From Cichorium intybus (lineage: Eukaryota > Streptophyta > Magnoliopsida > Asterales > Asteraceae): a stretch of DNA of 64,000 bases. The DNA lies in NCBI GenBank assembly GCA_023525715.1, contig CM042012.1, positions 60,495,705 through 60,559,704 on the forward strand, written 5' to 3'. The notes beneath the pieces were generated by a model. That model searched no databases, was not told the origin of the DNA, and saw nothing but the letters and a program-made list of their open reading frames with translations. The position numbers and the translations under genes are program-made. Shown here one piece after another: positions 8,334 through 20,967 of this stretch (the first letter of the stretch is position 1; every line of letters begins with the position of its first letter).

Positions 8334-11300
8334 ATGATGGACAAGTCTTGGATGGGAGCTAAAAGAAACACATCACGTTATATAAGTGGAGTTAAAGCAT
8401 TCTTGGAATATGCAGTAAACAATTACTATATTAGTAAAAACATCGATCCTTTACATGCCAAAAAAACCATAAAAATTCCATGTCCATGTATACAATGTGT
8501 CAACCACATCCCTCATTCTGTGCGAGTGGTAGATGACCACTTATTCACTCATGGAATTGATGAAACATACACAAACTGGACATATCATGGAGAAAAAGAA
8601 GAACCACCTTTACCTTATATTGTTGATGAAGACTTTGGCATGGATACTACATACCTTGAGGATTCCATGGATACAACAAACCAAAACCCAACAGATGCTG
8701 CAGAAACTAAAGAGTTGGTTCAAGCTGTAGAATAAAATTTTATGGACGACCCTACCAAGTTTAAAGAAATGCTACAAGATGCCGAAAAGCCACTATATGA
8801 AGGGTGTCCGAACTTCACAAAGTTATCTGCTATCATACAACTGCTCAACCTAAAGAGTAAGTATGGAGTTTCAGATAAATACTTTAACGAATTATTAGCT
8901 TTGCTCAAACGTATGTTACCAGAAGGAAACGAAATTTATAGTTGTACATACGAGGCCAAGAAAGCATTGAAACAAATGGGTTCAGGGTATGAGAAAATAC
9001 ATGCATGTGTAAACAGGTGTATGCTTTACAGGCACGAGTATGAACAATTGACAGAATGTCCAAATTGTGGTAAATCTAGGTGGAAGGTGGATGAACAAAA
9101 AAATAAAATTTACAAAAACGTACCGGCAAATGTATTGTGGTACTTTCCATTTATTCCACGAATGAAACGACTGTTTCAATCTAAAAATACAGCGAAAGAA
9201 TTAACATGGCACGCAACCGAAAGAAAGGTGGAACCCGGTGTTATGCGTCACCCGGCAGATTCAACCGCATGGGCTGCCTTAGATGACAAATTTCCCAACT
9301 TTGGGATCGAACCAAGAAATCTAAGGCTAGGCATTTCCGCTGACGGGGTCGATATGAATAGCGGAACTAGACATCATAGTGTATGGCCTGTTCTATCTGT
9401 CATCTACAACCTACCACCATGGTTGTGTATGAAAAGAAAGTTTATAATGCTTTCTTTATTGATATCAGGATCACCAGGAAATGATATTGATGTTTTCCTA
9501 GCCCCTTTGATCGATGATCTGCAAATATTATTCGATCGGGGAGTCGAGACTTATGATGCATATGCACAAGAGAAGTTTACTCTACGTGCGGCTGTGTTAT
9601 GGACGATTAACGACTACCCTGCTCTCGGTACGTCAAGTGGTTGTCCTCACAGTGGATTCAGGGGTTGTGTTGTGTGTGGAGAACAAACTCACTGTATTAG
9701 ACTTCCAGAATCAAATAAGCAATGTTACGCCGGGCACAGGCGATATCTTCCGTATGATCACCCGTTTAGAAAACAGAAAAAGGCATTTAATGGGGAGCAA
9801 GAGCACTTACTTGCTCCAGAACCTTTGACTGGGGAGGAAATACATTACAAGGTAAAATTTGTAATTAATAAATGGGGAAGGGTAACATACTTCGAGCGGT
9901 AGGGGTGGGAAGATAAAAAAAAGAAAGAGAAAAGCAAAGCACGTAGATAGTTCGGAGCTTTCCCAACAACAAGACCCTTACTGGAAGAAATTTAATATAT
10001 GGTATAGATGTCTTAGGTATTGGTGCTACAATTCGATCCAACATTGCATAAATTTTATGCATATTGAAAAGAATGTGGCGGAAAGTATAATTGGAACATT
10101 GTTGGACGTTCCAAATAAGACGAAAGATGGTCACAAAGCACGTTTGGATTTGGTCCATTTTAATTTAAAACCAGAGTTACATCCTAATAAAGAAGGGAAT
10201 AATACCACACTTCCCCCAGCAGCATGCACACTGACGAAAGACGAAAAAGACAAGTTTTGTGAAACTTTATACAACTTGAAAGTTCCACAGTGGTATTGTT
10301 CTAATTTTTCTAGTTTGGTCAGTTTGAAGGACAGGAAGCTGATCGGACTTAAGTCACATGACTATCACATGCTCATGCAACAATTTCTTCCTGTCGCAAT
10401 TAGACCTATGAAGCATGCACCAACAAGAATTGCTATTACCAGGTTTTGTTTCTTTTTCAAAACAACATGTAGCAAAGAAATAAAAGTGGATGAACTCCAA
10501 AGGTTGCAAGAAGAATTATGTGTGACCTTATGCCTTCTTGAGAAACACTTTCCACCAGCATTTTTTGATGTGATGATTCATCTAACCGTACACCTTACTA
10601 GGGAAGTTAAATTATGTGGTCCAATTTTGTTTCGTTGGATGTACCCATTCGAAAGGTTTATGAAGGTTATAAAGGGACACGTACGAAACAGAAATAGACC
10701 GGAAGGATGCATTGCGGAAGGGAATGTTGCAGAAGAGACGATTGAGTTTTTTAGTGAATTCTTTAAAAGCATGGATACGGTCGGTATACCACATGACACA
10801 CATAACACATGTGGACTTCATGATGATACTATTTCTCCGATAGACGGCACTCCTATATCGGCTCCTAAATCAACAGAAGTTTGTCCAGACCTCTTCGAAA
10901 AAGCACATTTCTTTGTGTGGCAAAATACATCTGAAGTGGAACCGTACATCATGTAAGTTTTTGTTTTGTCTATGCTTACATACTTTTTTATAGTTTTACA
11001 CTAAAGCTTTAAACTTTTTTCAAGGAGACACATGTAATTTTTGCAAAACAAATACCCTAGTAAACAACAAAATCATCGCCAGCAAGAGCACACTAAAACG
11101 TTTGCTAGTTGGTTACGGCACGAGGTACATTGTTTTTTTATGTATGCGTTACATTTTATAGCAATGTACTATGCATGTTGGATGCAGCACCCGAACCTTT
11201 TCTTTACCTATTATAGCAATGTACTATGTATGTTGTAGGTATTTGCCAATTTTGGGCAATTTTGGTAGGAATTTTGTGACAGTGTTTATCTGTACAAATT

Positions 11301-12111
11301 AAGTGTAGCTATTTACTACCCACCTTCTTCTAATTTTCAGGTATATAGAGAGTCACAAGTTTGCAAAGATAGTGTACCAGCGACTGTTGATTGTCTTTCA
11401 AATAAACCAAACATCAATGTACTGAAATATGATGTATATGCTATCAATGGATACACATTTCGTACAAACAGTCGAGAATGTAAAGGTTACCAAGACAGTG
11501 GTGTTAGCGTTGTTGCAACAGACACACACATTTCCAAAGATGTTGTTACCCATGTTAAAAACACTTATTATGGTGTTTTACAAGAGATATGGGTATTAGA
11601 TTATAATTTCAGAAGAATTCCTATTTTTAAGTGTGATTGGGTAGATAGTAGAAATGGGGTGAAGAAGGATAAACTAGGGTACACACTTATGGAACTAAAA
11701 AGGTTGGGCCATAAGGATGATCCCTTCATATTAGCGTCACAAGCACAACAAGTCTTTTACGTGGCAGACCCAATCGATCACAAAAAATCTATTGTCTTCG
11801 AAACACCTCCCAAGAATTACAGAAATGCGTACGATGATGTAGATGAAGAATTTAGTACTATAGTTTGTCCTAAAAATGACAATATATTGCCACGTCTACA
11901 ACCAGTTGACTTGCATAAGGAAAATGATTATTTTCGTACTGATTGTCAGGGTATTGTTATACGTAAGGTATGTGTACCTTCATCATAGCCTAATGTTTAC
12001 ATATATAAGATATCAACTCTACATTTGTATAAAATTCATGCTTTAAACAATTACTTTTGTTTGTAGAAGGAGAAGGCAAAGGGCAAACAAGTTGATGCAG
12101 GGGACACGTAA
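8334..12111 (+). pseudogene. CACTA (En/Spm-type) tnp2 transposase, broken
   Basis: Encodes a TNPD/tnp2-like transposase. Domains in order: Transpos_assoc at 8334-8600 (DKSWM, IPCPCIQC, THGIDETYTNW); Transposase_21 (tnp2) at about 8742-10250 (MRHPADSTAWAALD, SVIYNLPPWLCMKR, GVETYDAYAQEKF, LWTINDYPALG, MHIEKNVAESIIGTLLDVP); DUF4218 at about 10340-10750 (HDYHMLMQQFLPVAIR); DUF4216 at about 11550-11770 (WVLDYNFRRIPIFKCDW, DDPFILASQAQQVFYV). Three consistent introns are visible: donor GTAAGT after 10952 to acceptor before 11025; 11125 to 11340; 11968 to 12066. The final exon (12067-12111) ends in TAA. Defects: in-frame TAA at 8733, a frameshift between about 9895 and 9910, and in-frame TAA at 11035. 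The element is therefore no longer autonomous, though the domain order and splice sites are well kept. Confidence 0.9.
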
Positions 12112-12399
12112 TCCATTCACTTGCAGAAAATACATTACACCATTTCTTACAAGTTCCCTTGATTGTGCATGCTATTAACTAATCCATATGGTGACTATGC
12201 ACCAACTTGACAGAATTACCCCTTTTCTTTAAACATTTTCGTTAATTGTACTACATACAACAATTTTCTAGTATTTTCTATGTAATAAAATTTATCTACT
12301 TAGCCATTGCTTTTTGGTTTGTGTGCTCATAATACCAATGGAGACCTTTAAAGTTTAATGTTATTGCTGGTATTTTGTGTGATCATAATACCAATGGAG

Positions 12400-12790
12400 A
12401 CCTTTGGACATAACATAAAACATAACACATGGCAATTACATATCAACAGTCACACTTTCAATGAACATAAAATATGTATAATACCCATTAGTCACCATTA
12501 CATACATACATAAACATTTTAAATTTTTATGATTACCATTTTTTACCTTTGAACATAACATAACACAAAACACATGGCAATTACATATCTATAGTCACAC
12601 TTTCAATGAACATAAAATATGTATAATACCCATTAGTCACCATTACATACCTACATAAACATTTTAAATTTTTATGATGACAATTTTTTACCTTTGGACA
12701 TAACATAACACAAAACACATGGCAATTACATATCAATAGTCACACTTTCAATGAATATAAAATACGTAGACTACCCAAACAATGGTTTTC
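12400..12790. repeat. 145-bp tandem repeat, about 2.7 copies
   Basis: CATGGCAATTACATATC occurs at 12428, 12573 and 12718, spaced exactly 145 bp. Each is followed by AGTCACACTTTCAATGAA and, in the first two, the same 90-bp tail. It lies between the transposase stop and the presumed 3' end of the CACTA element. Confidence 0.9.
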
Positions 12791-13004
12791 TTATTCAACT
12801 ATATTTACCTATGGACACGCTTTTTAATTATACCCTCACCAAATCATACATACAGTCACACATATTTAAATTTTCCAATACAATTGATAATATTTGGACA
12901 CATGTAATAAAAATGCATATCACAATAAACCACTTAAACCGACTTCTTTTCTTACTTTTAATATGTAACCAATAAACAACATCCTATGGACACACGACTA
13001 TTTT
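12791..13004. other. AT-rich CACTA 3' region
   Basis: No gene. Contains scattered GGACACA/TCACACA words like the flanking repeats. Confidence 0.5.
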
Positions 13005-13128
13005 ATGTGACCATATTTGTTATCTTTTTTGACACATTAAATTTGATGTGGCCATATTTGTTATATTTTTGGACACATTATATTTGATGTGGCCATATTT
13101 GTTATGTTTTTGGACACACTAAATTTGA
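13005..13128. repeat. 41-bp tandem repeat, three copies
   Basis: Three consecutive units contain CCATATTTGTTAT and GGACACATTA followed by TTTGATGTG. Together with TGTGACC, GTCACA and GGCCACAC words up to 13460 they form a dense subterminal motif cluster, the sort of site to which the small CACTA protein (TNPA type) is known to bind in En/Spm. Confidence 0.85.
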
Positions 13129-13470
13129 TGTGTCCAATATTGCACAATCACACAGTCACATGTACAATTTTCTTATATGACCATTACGTATCTATAATCT
13201 CTAATAAAATAAATGTCACATTCTTAAAACGGTAAATGTGGGTGATTGTATCATTTAGTCACATTTAAGTCCAGTGTAACGAATGAGTGTCACATTTTTG
13301 TAAATAAGTGTGGTCATTGTTTTGTTTCTCCATAATATGGTCACACAAACTAATTTACATGTAGCCATAAACGTTCTCGAAATTTCATCAGTGCCCTATG
13401 GCCACACTTTTTTTTAAAAATGTCACAGGCATTTTTCGATCAAGTGTGACCAATGTGCGATTTTGTACTA

Positions 13471-14872
13471 ATGCGTGGGCTAAAAAATCCAAAAGAAAGA
13501 TGCTCATTTTTAAGGTTGATTCTAATAAAGCCTTTGATTCTCTCAATTGGAGTTCCCTAGATTCAGTGATGAGTCAAATGAATTTTGAAATCAAATAGAG
13601 GTTGTGGATAAAATGTTGTCTCTCATCGGCTAGCGCGTCGGTTCTTGTTAATGGCTCTCCAACCAAGGAATTCAACATTATGAAAGGAGTTTGCCAAGGG
13701 GATCCTATATCTTCTTTCCTTTTTGTTATAGCTATGAAGGGTCTTAGAGTTTCTATTAAAGAAGCTTGTGAGAAGCATATCTTCAATGGTATCTCTCTCC
13801 CAAATGGTGGTCCTACAATTTCTCATCTTATGTATGCCGACGATGTTACATTTATAGGGGAGTGGTCGGAATCTAAACTTATAAATCTTAACAGCATTCT
13901 TAGATGTTTTCATTTGGCTTCCGGTCTCAAGGTTAATCTTCACAACAGTAAGGTGTTTGATGTTGGTGTTGACTCGCTTTGCTAGCATTCTTTCGTGTGA
14001 GCCAGCTTCCTTTCCTTGTACGTATCTCGGTCTCCGTATTGGAGCCAACATGAAACTTGCTAGGCATTGGAAGCCTGTAATCGAGAAATTCAAGAATAGG
14101 CTCTCTAATTGGAAGGCGAATATGCTTTCTTTTGCTGGTAGACTCACACTTGTGAAGTCCATTCTTAGTAGTCTCCTGTTGTACTATTTTTCTATTTTTA
14201 GAGCTCCTAAAAAAGTTCTAGATGAACTGGAAGCTATTCGGAGAAGGATTTTATGGGATGGCAATTCTATGGAAGAAAAATACACTGGATTGCGTGGGAT
14301 GTGTTGATTCGTCCTAAGTCTTTAGGCAGCTTGGGTATTAACTGCCTTAGCTCGATGAATGTTGAGTTGATGGCCAAATGGTTATGGAGATTAAAGATTG
14401 ATCCTAATAGCCTTTGGATTGATTGTATCAAAGAGATTCATAATATTAAAAAAGGAGATTGTAATCCGATTGCTAAGAAAACTCTCCCCCATACGTGGCT
14501 TTATACTGCCGAAGTTACTCGTGATCTTGAATCTTGGAACATCAATCTCAATAATTTTTTTTTTGTTGGAAAGAGTTTGGTTTGAGGGTTTACTCTTTTA
14601 AATGTTTTTCCCAAACTTCATGTCATTGAGTCTATAAAATATTGCTTTATTCGCGGTTTCCGACTTTAAGTTGGTGGGTAACTGGAAAAGGCCAATCAAG
14701 AGAGGGACTGAATCATCTTGTGGATATTATTGGTAATATGCAGCTGAATTCAAATGACGACTCGTGGTGTTGGAAAGGAGATTCATCGGATGTTTCTCGG
14801 TCCGGTCGCTTAGGTCTTTAACAGACAAAGGTGGTCTCCTCCCGATTAATTGGTGCGAAACATCCGATAAAA
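13471..14872 (+). pseudogene. LINE (non-LTR) reverse transcriptase fragment
   Basis: Plant L1-type RT, truncated at both ends. Recognisable in order: WAKKSKRKMLIFKVD and KAFDSLNW at 13475-13545; GVCQGDPISSFLF at 13688-13730; the catalytic LMYADDVTFIG at 13828-13860; then the RT thumb and connection region (LGLRIGANMK, RLSNWKANMLSFAGRLTLVK, LWRLKIDPNSLW). The last recognisable coding is near 14872, before the zinc-binding C-terminus. Defects include TAG at 13596 and frameshifts near 13980 and 14270. No 5' UTR, endonuclease domain or poly(A) tail is present. It is either the flank into which the CACTA element jumped or a fragment left by deletion. Confidence 0.9.
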
Positions 14873-15317
14873 TATATATTAATATAAGTATAAACATCTT
14901 CTAAAAGCAATATTCAAATTAAAAACTAGTTTATGCCGCCGGCAATGTAAGTGGTTTAACTGTACTACTTGAAAATTAAATAGTTTATAATAGAATTGTT
15001 TTATTTAAATATTATAAGTTTCAACCTTATAATGTTTTGTTGGGAAAAAACAATCAATTTATAATTTATAATACATATTTTAAATAGATTGTCTGGCTGT
15101 CCATTGTGGCTTTCTCAATTTGAGAGAATATACAAAGAGGGCTCGCGTATGACAAATTGCTAAGACACCAAAACATATCACAAACCCGTTCCATGACCAA
15201 CCCTGATTGTAACTCCTGTGATTTTGGATTTCCTCTAACAGTGAGTTTACTACTGTAACTTACCACATGAACCATCAAGTGACAGTTATTATGCATATCC
15301 TAACTATATATAATTTA

Positions 15318-17043
15318 TTAGGTTATAAACCCGTGTACTACACGGTTGAGAAAATTAAAATAAATTATATAATAATAATTTGTTTAGTTATAAAGTTGCA
15401 AATAATCTTTATATATAATAATGAGTTAATGATTCATCGTGGCAATCAATAAAACAAAATTTATTTATTAAGTCGCTGAAGATTTAATTCTATCAAATAA
15501 GTTATTGAACTTTAACTCTTTAAGATAATCTAAATATACATTGTAACACTTAAATGTGAAGCCATTGGCTAATGAGCATACAGTATTTGCTAGAATTGAC
15601 ATTCATGTCATATTTGATTGTGTAAATATCAATGTAAATGACTGTTTCGTCCTTCGATTCTGATCTTAATTATCTGCACAAATGACATAGTCCTTCATTA
15701 AACAAATTTGTAGGAGAGTTGTAGGTTGAAATACAAACACGAGGGCTCATTTCTTTAGAACTTGGTTGTTCTAAGTTCTAACCACAGTTTCTGAGGCAAA
15801 CAACACAATTACAATTGACCAGTATTGTGAACCCAAAATTTTATGCCACCATTATGATGTATACTTTGGAGAAAAATAAAATAAAAATGAAAATTAGTTA
15901 AAATTCATAAGATGTTTTTTCATTTTCATAATGTTTTAGTAATATCTAAATGCATATTCTTCTTTATATCTAGCACTTGAAATCCTAGGTGCTATTATCT
16001 TTATGTAGTTGACATAATAGGGACATGAATTAATCTTGTAAGATATATACAACTACTTTTTGTTTGACTTAATGCAATTAGGGGATGTTTATTTTTAACT
16101 TAATGGGATTAATGGGTTAGGCATTTAATTATCTAATACATTTTAAAGACTAAGGCCTGACCTCCACCCTACCTTACCCCACCTCTTGGTATCCGACTAT
16201 TCAGTGAAACTCCAAACCTATTCCCAACAGCCTCACTACATTAATTTTGATCTACAACAATCTTTTTAGTATAAGTATTTTTAATTTCTAATAAAATACC
16301 TTGTCAATAAAATTATTTTTCTTCCACATGCGATCGACTTCATTTCTCCGCTTTTGTGAGTGTGTGTATGTATCTTGATGTACCTCTGTTTCTATGTGTA
16401 TGAGACACTCGCTTTGCTGACAACATTGAATACAAAGTTTCCATGTTAATGGTGTGTATGATTCCTTTGCAAAGCTTCCGGGATGTTGGATTTGATTACC
16501 AATGCTCTTGTTAGTCAAATTTGAAACCATCATAAATGATTTGAAAACCAACTTGCAATAAAATATACATGAATCCACTATTAATCAACATGTATGTGTA
16601 TGCACAGATGATGTGAAGATTATGCAGGAGGAGCAAAACAACTTATTAGGGTTTGTGAGTAGTGAATAACCGGTATTATAAGGCGGAGGTGAGATTTCAA
16701 TCGTGATTTATAGAAATTGAAGATAAATCAATTCTGATTTTGTGGGAAAATGTCATATATAGATCTGATACGATTATAAGGTTTGATTGGGATTTAAAAT
16801 TGAGGGATGGGGGAGCATGATTTAATCCTTGATTTTGTGGGATCGATTGAATCCCAAAATCTACGCAACTAATAGAAATGATATAATTTGGTAACTCAAT
16901 CTTAATTATTGGTAAAATTAATTACGGATGAAAAGTCTTTAGGCGGGAAAACAAATTAAGAATGCATTTTAGGATGACATGTGGCAAATTGATTCTCTAG
17001 AAATGTGCCAAGTGGCAGTTTAGGTTTATTTTATTATAGAAGA
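15318..17043 (-). mobile_element. Helitron (inner, nested), minus strand
   Basis: Minus strand starts TCTTCTATAATAAAATAAAC at 17043 after host A. It ends in the hairpin AACCGTGTAGTACACGGGTT followed by TATAACCTAA at 15318, then host T. Length is 1726 bp. There is no helicase and no ORF I can assign; the 96-codon minus-strand frame at 16288-16578 has no recognisable domain. The CCCGTG/CACGG hairpin 10 nt before CTAA is typical of plant Helitron 3' ends. Confidence 0.65.
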
Positions 17044-17468
17044 TTTGCATGCAAATAATTAAAATGAAATTTTGTAATATTTAACGATGACATACTAAAA
17101 ATACTAAAATGCCTTTAATTCATTAAATTACAAAATAAAAACCTATTATAAACCAATTTTTACTTTTGCAACATGTTTATTCATTCATTTTAGACAACGT
17201 ATCTTGATTTTTCAAAATGATGAAATCTAAAATAAAATGTTATTTTGCATAAGGTAACAGACAGGTTAGATAGAGACAGTATTATCTACATCAAAAGATA
17301 TGATATATCCAACTCGTAATGCACACGGAATTGAGTATACGATTTAGAAGAAAAGCTGGTACAAAATGCCCCGGACCATTGCCTGTTATAAAAAAAAGAT
17401 ATTATTTTATTAAAAAAATATATTAAACTTTATTTGAATACATTAACAGAATGTCTACATTCTCGCAC

Positions 17469-17675
17469 CTGTAACAGAAGATCATTCGACCTCACAAGTT
17501 CTTCAGGTTTGGTGACTTTTTCATTTTTTTCATCACGTGTCTTGCAAAGTTTACTTTTAGCAATGCTAACCAACAATTGGTTGCGTTCAATAGTACGTTG
17601 CCCAAGTACACAACCTATAGCTTTGTCAAGACCACTCAAATCATCCTTCATGTTTTCAGAACTACATGCATTCGC
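17469..17675 (-). pseudogene. Exon-like fragment of unknown gene, likely Helitron cargo
   Basis: A 69-codon open stretch on the minus strand is bounded by an acceptor-like TTCTTTATTAG before 17675 and a donor-like CAG|GTGCGAG at 17469. The peptide is hydrophilic and helical (NMKDDLSGLDKAIGCVLG, IERNQLLVSIAKSKLCK, KPEELVRSNDLLLQ). I do not recognise the family. Its position inside a Helitron suggests a captured exon, but splice sites this short can occur by chance. Confidence 0.35.
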
Positions 17676-18270
17676 CTAATAAAGAACCACAAAAACCCCT
17701 ATTAGAAAAAAGATATATGGAAACTAAAATTCTTACATGCTTAATATTTCAAAAATGCCAGAATTCGATTTCTTAGAAAACATATATGTGGTTGTTGCTG
17801 TCACTGGAAGAGGGGAGGAAGACATCCCGCTGGAACTGGCGGCGAGCGGCGCTGGAGGAGGGGCGGAAGAGCAGATGACGGCTGGAGGAGGGAAGTTGTG
17901 CGACGGGTGGCGCCGGCACTGAATGACGTTGGAGATGCAGAGGCAGAAGATGGATGGAGGCTGGTGTTTGATTGATGCAAGAAGAGAGACGAGGGCAAGG
18001 TTACGACATTGTATCACAAGCCATAAAAACAGTCTTACGTTCCTAATTTATAGCCTAAATTATATCAAAGCAAATTGATTACTTTCCTAATTCTTGGGAT
18101 GCAATACGATCATTTTCAAATTTGTTTCCTGATTTTAAGGAATGAATTTTTGAGTGAAGAAGTAGGCCGGAAAAAAGACTACAGGGTTAACAAAAGGATG
18201 CCATGTGGCAAAATTGGAGTCTAGAAAAATGACATGTGGTATTCAAGGTTTGTTTTATTATAATAGAAGA

Positions 18271-18752
18271 TAATATTCCACTGTTTGTTTTTTATATAAA
18301 TTGCTATAATATAAAATGTTTGATAATAATAATAAGTGTTTAACTTCATATAAATAGCGATACAAAATGGGCTCCTGACATAACCTAAATCTTAATGGGC
18401 TATCTAAACCCTAATGTGTATTAGCCTAACCCAAATCACTAACATCCCCCGCAGTTTGATCGGGAGTAAATGATTAAACTGAAAAAATAAATAAAACATA
18501 AAAAAAACATAATTCAAAAACAGCGATTGTGGCGGTGGCAGAGCTCTGACGATGACGACTAATAATGATTGCCTGGCGGGGAATAAGAGAAGAGGAATGG
18601 CGGCAAGCGGTGGTCTCATTGGAGAATGAGAGAGAGTAGTGATAGCGATCATGGAGCCGACGACAGAGAAGTCCGAAAAATGCAGCGAGCAAAGAGAGAG
18701 GACTTGTGCTGCGGCAGACAGAGCCAATTTCGGCGAGATCGACGACTGCAAT

Positions 18753-18787
<35 letters not shown>

Positions 18788-20962
18788 ACTAGAAATTGGA
18801 GGTTTCCCGGCGAAGAATGTCCGAAGGAGAAGAGGCCATCCAATGAGAGGGGTCGTATCAGAAGAGGCAGTAGAAGAAGCTGATGACGGAGCTCTGGTTT
18901 GGTATCAACGGCTTTAATATTATTTATCAGAAGAAAGAGGAAGGAAAAAATATCGAAGGCACCTCTGACGACTAGAAGGTCGTCGGAGGTAGAGGTCGGC
19001 GGCGGCGGGTTGTGGTTAGCAGTAGGGTTTTAACCTAGTGAATAGGAAGATGGGTAAGAATATTTAATACGATAAAACCTCTCTTAGTAAATAGCATGAT
19101 GCTAGGGAAAAGGAGAGACCAACAATTACAAAGAATTTATAGCTTGTATTGGGTTTTGTATCCAAGCAATTCAGTTGGTTTTTAGTTTCGAATTTCGATA
19201 AAACACTCCAAAATAAGAATACAAAACTATTTTATCAAAAATGGTTTTCTTCATAGAGCTTTGTAAATGAACGCATTCGTAGCTTCCAAATCAAAATAAA
19301 TTTATATACACAGTAATAGGAATTGTAAGGTGCCATCAACGATTAAAATATCGCTAGTGTTTAACCCCTGATATGCCCAAAATATCGTTAGTGGTTTTCA
19401 ACATGGTTATGACAAAACGAACACATAATTGAATTCAAATCTATGTATACTAAATCACTTATGGTTAAAATAGGATCGGATAAAAGTCTTCATATATAGG
19501 AATTAAACATTTTTGGAGCATCTTTATTTCACATTGTCGCTCAACCTCATCTTCATGGATAAAATCGTCTATATGCCTTTTTGTGGCACTAACCATGAAT
19601 TCATTTGAACAAATGAAGTGATGTGAAACTACAAGTCGACCTCTATATGTTCAAAGGCATTAAGGTAGGAATCATAATTTGACAATGTAAGATCACTTGT
19701 GATGTTTATCCATAGGGTTAATTTCACGATTCTCCATCGAACTATTGATTTTGATTTCATTTGATCTCTACTCTCTTTTTTGGTATTCTAGATCCTTAAA
19801 CTTTGAAATGACCCGTTAAAATAGGAATTGGTATATTTTTTACCTGATTTCATCGACAATCGACTAATGTGACTTTGAGTTAGACCTATGTAGCATATTG
19901 GTTTCCATTAACACCATATGACGCTTATGTAGCACCCACATGGATTATAATCTATTTTTTTAAAAATTTAAACCTAAAAATTAGTTTTTCTATTTATTTA
20001 ATATTTTATTTTATTACAAATCCAATAATGAATTTGCATTTTCTTCAATCGATTCATGAAGTTGAAAATTTTCACTCCTAATAGTTAGTTTTTATATGTA
20101 TTCAATGTTCATTCTATATTTCAAACATTTCTTTAAGATTGAATTATTGAGTAAATTGAATCCAACATTTCTTTAGGATTTTATTATTGAGTAAGTTGAA
20201 TCCAACATTTGATGAATCCAAATAAGCATTATTCGATTATTTATAAAATTTAACCAAGAAATAAAAAATCATTCCAGGTGAAAATAGAATAAACATTGAA
20301 TTGTTAACTGGATTTAATCCATATGAACCAGAAATCGAACATCAAACCAAACACCAGATGACACAAACAATGACTATAAACTTAGAAAAGTAGCATAAAC
20401 TTGTAGTCGAGCATGCTTTTTGACCCTTTCATCGAACACTGGATGAACATTGAATCCTTATAAGATCAAAATACAAATAAACATGTATTTAAAAAAATTC
20501 AAGCATAAGGTCAACTATTTTCCCACTTTTACATCACAATGTTGAGCATGCCTTTTGACCCTTTCACTTCCTTTCCTTCGCCTTTAGAGCATGCATGACG
20601 ACTTTAATGGAATCGCTGAAAACTTGCTTCAGATTTTGCTAAAAACCCAAAACCCTCAATTTGAAATTCCAAATCCCCTAATCAAATCAAAGCAATATCA
20701 AACTTACCACTCCTTCTTGTAAACTGTATTTAATGTACTCAAGAGCTCCACTCGAGTCATTCAATGCCTCTCCTTGTAAAAATATGCAATATTAATCACA
20801 AGATAACCTAGGTTTGTACTTTAGGCCTCCGTTTCTTCACATGTTGAACCCATATTTTTGTTTTAGACCTTAAATTGTGCTTTGGATCATTTTTTATTTG
20901 GATCATCATTTTCTTCACTAGATCTGGTGCAGAATTGAACCTGTGATGAAAATCCGAAGGCA
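18271..20962. other. Intergenic, no recognised gene
   Basis: AT-rich overall. 18500-19030 is more GC-balanced and purine-rich, with short overlapping frames on both strands but no domain; it may be a relic of a transposon or UTR. A roughly 42-bp tandem duplication (CATTTCTTTA..TTATTGAGTA) lies near 20127-20208. 20800-20962 is the left flank of the copia insertion. Confidence 0.6.
18756..18783. repeat. (GA)n microsatellite
   Basis: About fourteen uninterrupted GA dinucleotides. They generate an Arg-Glu run in an overlapping plus frame that should not be taken as a gene. Confidence 0.95.
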
Positions 20963-20967
20963 CTTTG

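Larger units (their letters stand above)
4600..13470 (+). mobile_element. CACTA element body; 3' end near 13470, 5' end not found
   Basis: The tnp2 gene identifies the element. After the stop codon come repeats and many TGTGRCC/GGYCACA-type words (13000-13460), the usual look of a CACTA subterminal region. The sequence changes abruptly to LINE coding sequence at about 13470. I found no CACTA/TAGTG terminus; ATTTTGTACTA just before the junction could be a mutated end. The 5' end was not located and could lie anywhere upstream, even beyond the satellite arrays. The start given here is nominal. Confidence 0.45.
14926..18270 (-). mobile_element. Helitron (outer), minus strand
   Basis: On the minus strand it begins TCTTCTATTATAATAAAAC at 18270 after a host A. 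It ends with a short GC-rich hairpin (TTGCCGGCGGCAT) then AAACTAG at 14926, followed by host T. This is the Helitron signature: 5' TC, 3' hairpin plus CTRR, insertion between A and T, and no target duplication. The 5' end shares CCACATGTCAT, TTTCTAGA and TTTGCCACATG words with the inner Helitron, so they are related. No Rep/helicase is present, so it is non-autonomous. Its own part is about 1.6 kb once the inner element is removed. It carries gene-like sequence (17469-17675 and perhaps 17733-18017) on the minus strand. Pairing of ends is inferred: with two 5' ends and two 3' ends, nesting is the simplest reading. Confidence 0.6.

Noticed and set aside
16070..16110. hAT/MITE terminus (AGGGGATGTTTATTTTTAAC)
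   Set aside because: No matching inverted end or target duplication found.
16288..16578. 96-codon minus-strand ORF as a gene
   Set aside because: Inside a non-autonomous Helitron, no recognisable domain and ordinary length for chance in this composition.
18639..18917. Plus ORF with Arg-Glu repeats
   Set aside because: Created by the (GA)n microsatellite; both strands are open and no domain is present.
18880..18920. Second copia PBS (TGGTATCAACGGCTTTA)
   Set aside because: Mismatch after TGGTATCA and no LTR next to it.
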